From Nitrososphaerales archaeon (lineage in GTDB: Archaea; Thermoproteota; Nitrososphaeria; Nitrososphaerales; Gagatemarchaeaceae), in NCBI GenBank assembly GCA_030040055.1, contig JASHUK010000163.1, positions 1 through 5,780 of the forward strand: DNA of 5,780 nucleotides. The letters run 5' to 3'. The translations under genes and the position numbers were made by a program. Positions 5,398-5,780 of the stretch are shown here, piece by piece (the first letter of the stretch is position 1; each line of letters opens with the position of its first letter). Below the pieces are notes generated by a model that saw only the letters and a list, made by a program, of their open reading frames with translations, was not told the DNA's origin and did no database searches.

Positions 5398-5780
5398 ACG
5401 CCGACGAGGACGCGCAAGGGGAGGAGGTACAGGGGGATGCGGACCCACGGCTACGGGCAGATAGGCCAGCACAGGCACTCGGGCAAGAGCGGAGGGCACG
5501 GCAACGCGGGGCTCCACAAGCACAAGTGGAGCTGGATGATCATAAACGACCCCGACCACTTCGGGAGGGACCCATTCAGGCCCCCTGGCCACTTCCACGC
5601 TTCGAGGTGGGTGAACGTTGGGGACCTCGACGGCCTGGCGGCCATGGCGGGGGCGCTGGACCTGTCCTCAATGGGGATCGAGAAGCTACTCGGATCGGGG
5701 CGAGTCGCCAGGGCCTACGAAGTGAAGGTCGCATCCTTCACGAAGAAAGCTCAGGCTAAAATAGAGGCCGCGGGCGGAAA
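5398..5780 (+). CDS. rpl15: Large-subunit ribosomal protein uL15 (L15), N-terminal part, apparent ACG start
   Basis: uL15 is an internal 50S assembly protein. The frame runs open from 5398 to the window end: 127 whole codons, so roughly the last 15-25 residues are missing. The product reads (T/M)PTRTRKGRRYRGMRTHGYG, then QIGQHRHSGKSGGHGNAGLHKHKWSW and a C-terminal domain. This is the archaeal/eukaryotic uL15 signature: basic glycine-rich tail, RTHGxGxxGQHR, and HKHKW. The in-frame codon before it is the uL30 TAG, so no upstream extension exists. Codon 1 is ACG exactly where homologues have the initiator Met (MxTRxRK...). GAGGAGG at 5382-5388 lies nine bases before it. The first standard start codon in frame is ATG 5437, eight bases after GGAGGT (5423-5428), which would delete the 13-residue basic tail. 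The family is secure; the start is unresolved. Confidence 0.93.
5420..5428 (+). promoter_or_regulatory. Strong Shine-Dalgarno-like site in front of uL15 ATG 5437
   Basis: GGAGGAGGT contains the full GGAGGT core and stands eight bases before ATG 5437. It would support a shortened uL15. The same bases encode Gly-Arg-Arg of the conserved N-terminal tail if translation begins at 5398, so this may be a by-product of AGG arginine codons. Confidence 0.4.

Noticed and set aside
5389..5440. uL30-uL15 fusion by reading through TAG 5395-5397
   Set aside because: The two genes share a frame, and ATG 5389 is in frame upstream, so readthrough would join them. But uL30 ends at its normal family position, and uL15 resumes at its normal second residue, so a separate protein is far more likely. 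TAG is also the ordinary stop of several other genes here.
4242..5598. Overlapping minus-strand open frames (4242-5084 and 4834-5598)
   Set aside because: They run opposite uS5, uL30 and uL15 and show no family resemblance. They are shadows of biased codon use.
5097..5759. Plus-strand open frame of 220 codons across uL30 and uL15 in another frame
   Set aside because: The product is an Arg/Gly/Ala/Gln-rich composition artefact, while the other frame gives clear uL30 and uL15 sequences.
1..5780. Search for promoters, terminators, RNA genes, repeats, CRISPR arrays or mobile elements
   Set aside because: Gaps between genes are at most ten bases. I saw no T-rich terminator, no TATA-like element in a usable position, no tandem or inverted repeats and no tRNA-like pattern.

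Overview
The window is a segment of an archaeal ribosomal protein operon of the spc/S10 type. All genes are on the + strand. In order they are uL14 (C-terminal part), uL24, eS4, uL5, uS14, uS8, uL6, eL32, eL19, uL18, uS5, uL30 and uL15 (N-terminal part, cut by the window end). The presence of eS4, eL32 and eL19, which bacteria lack, in this order marks the source as archaeal. The wording of uS8, uL24 (REKIKGG after the KOW region) and uL15 looks most like Nitrososphaeria/Thaumarchaeota or a neighbouring TACK lineage. That placement is a judgement from remembered family sequences, not from a search. The DNA is clearly GC-rich, with AGG as the dominant arginine codon and a strongly purine-rich coding strand.

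Layout: there is essentially no non-coding DNA. Neighbouring genes abut or overlap (gaps of 0 to 10 nt, overlaps of 1 to 17 nt), and most starts have a purine-rich Shine-Dalgarno-like site inside the end of the preceding gene. No promoter, terminator, RNA gene, repeat array or mobile element is visible. Transcription presumably starts upstream of the window and continues past it. About half of the genes use GTG or TTG starts. The 5' part (1-1926) carries uL14, uL24, eS4, uL5 and uS14. The middle (1936-3710) carries uS8, uL6, eL32 and eL19. The 3' part (3712-5780) carries uL18, uS5, uL30 and uL15.

All products are structural components of the two ribosomal subunits. Tight packing and stop/start overlaps suggest translational coupling that keeps them in balanced supply. 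Two departures from the family norm stand out. The uL15 reading frame begins, directly after the uL30 stop, with ACG exactly where the family has its initiator Met; this is either a rare non-AUG start, a base error, or an N-terminally shortened protein started at a downstream ATG with a very strong ribosome-binding site. Also, uL24 lacks the roughly 20-residue basic N-terminal segment usual in archaeal homologues. I found no previously undescribed system; this is core housekeeping DNA.
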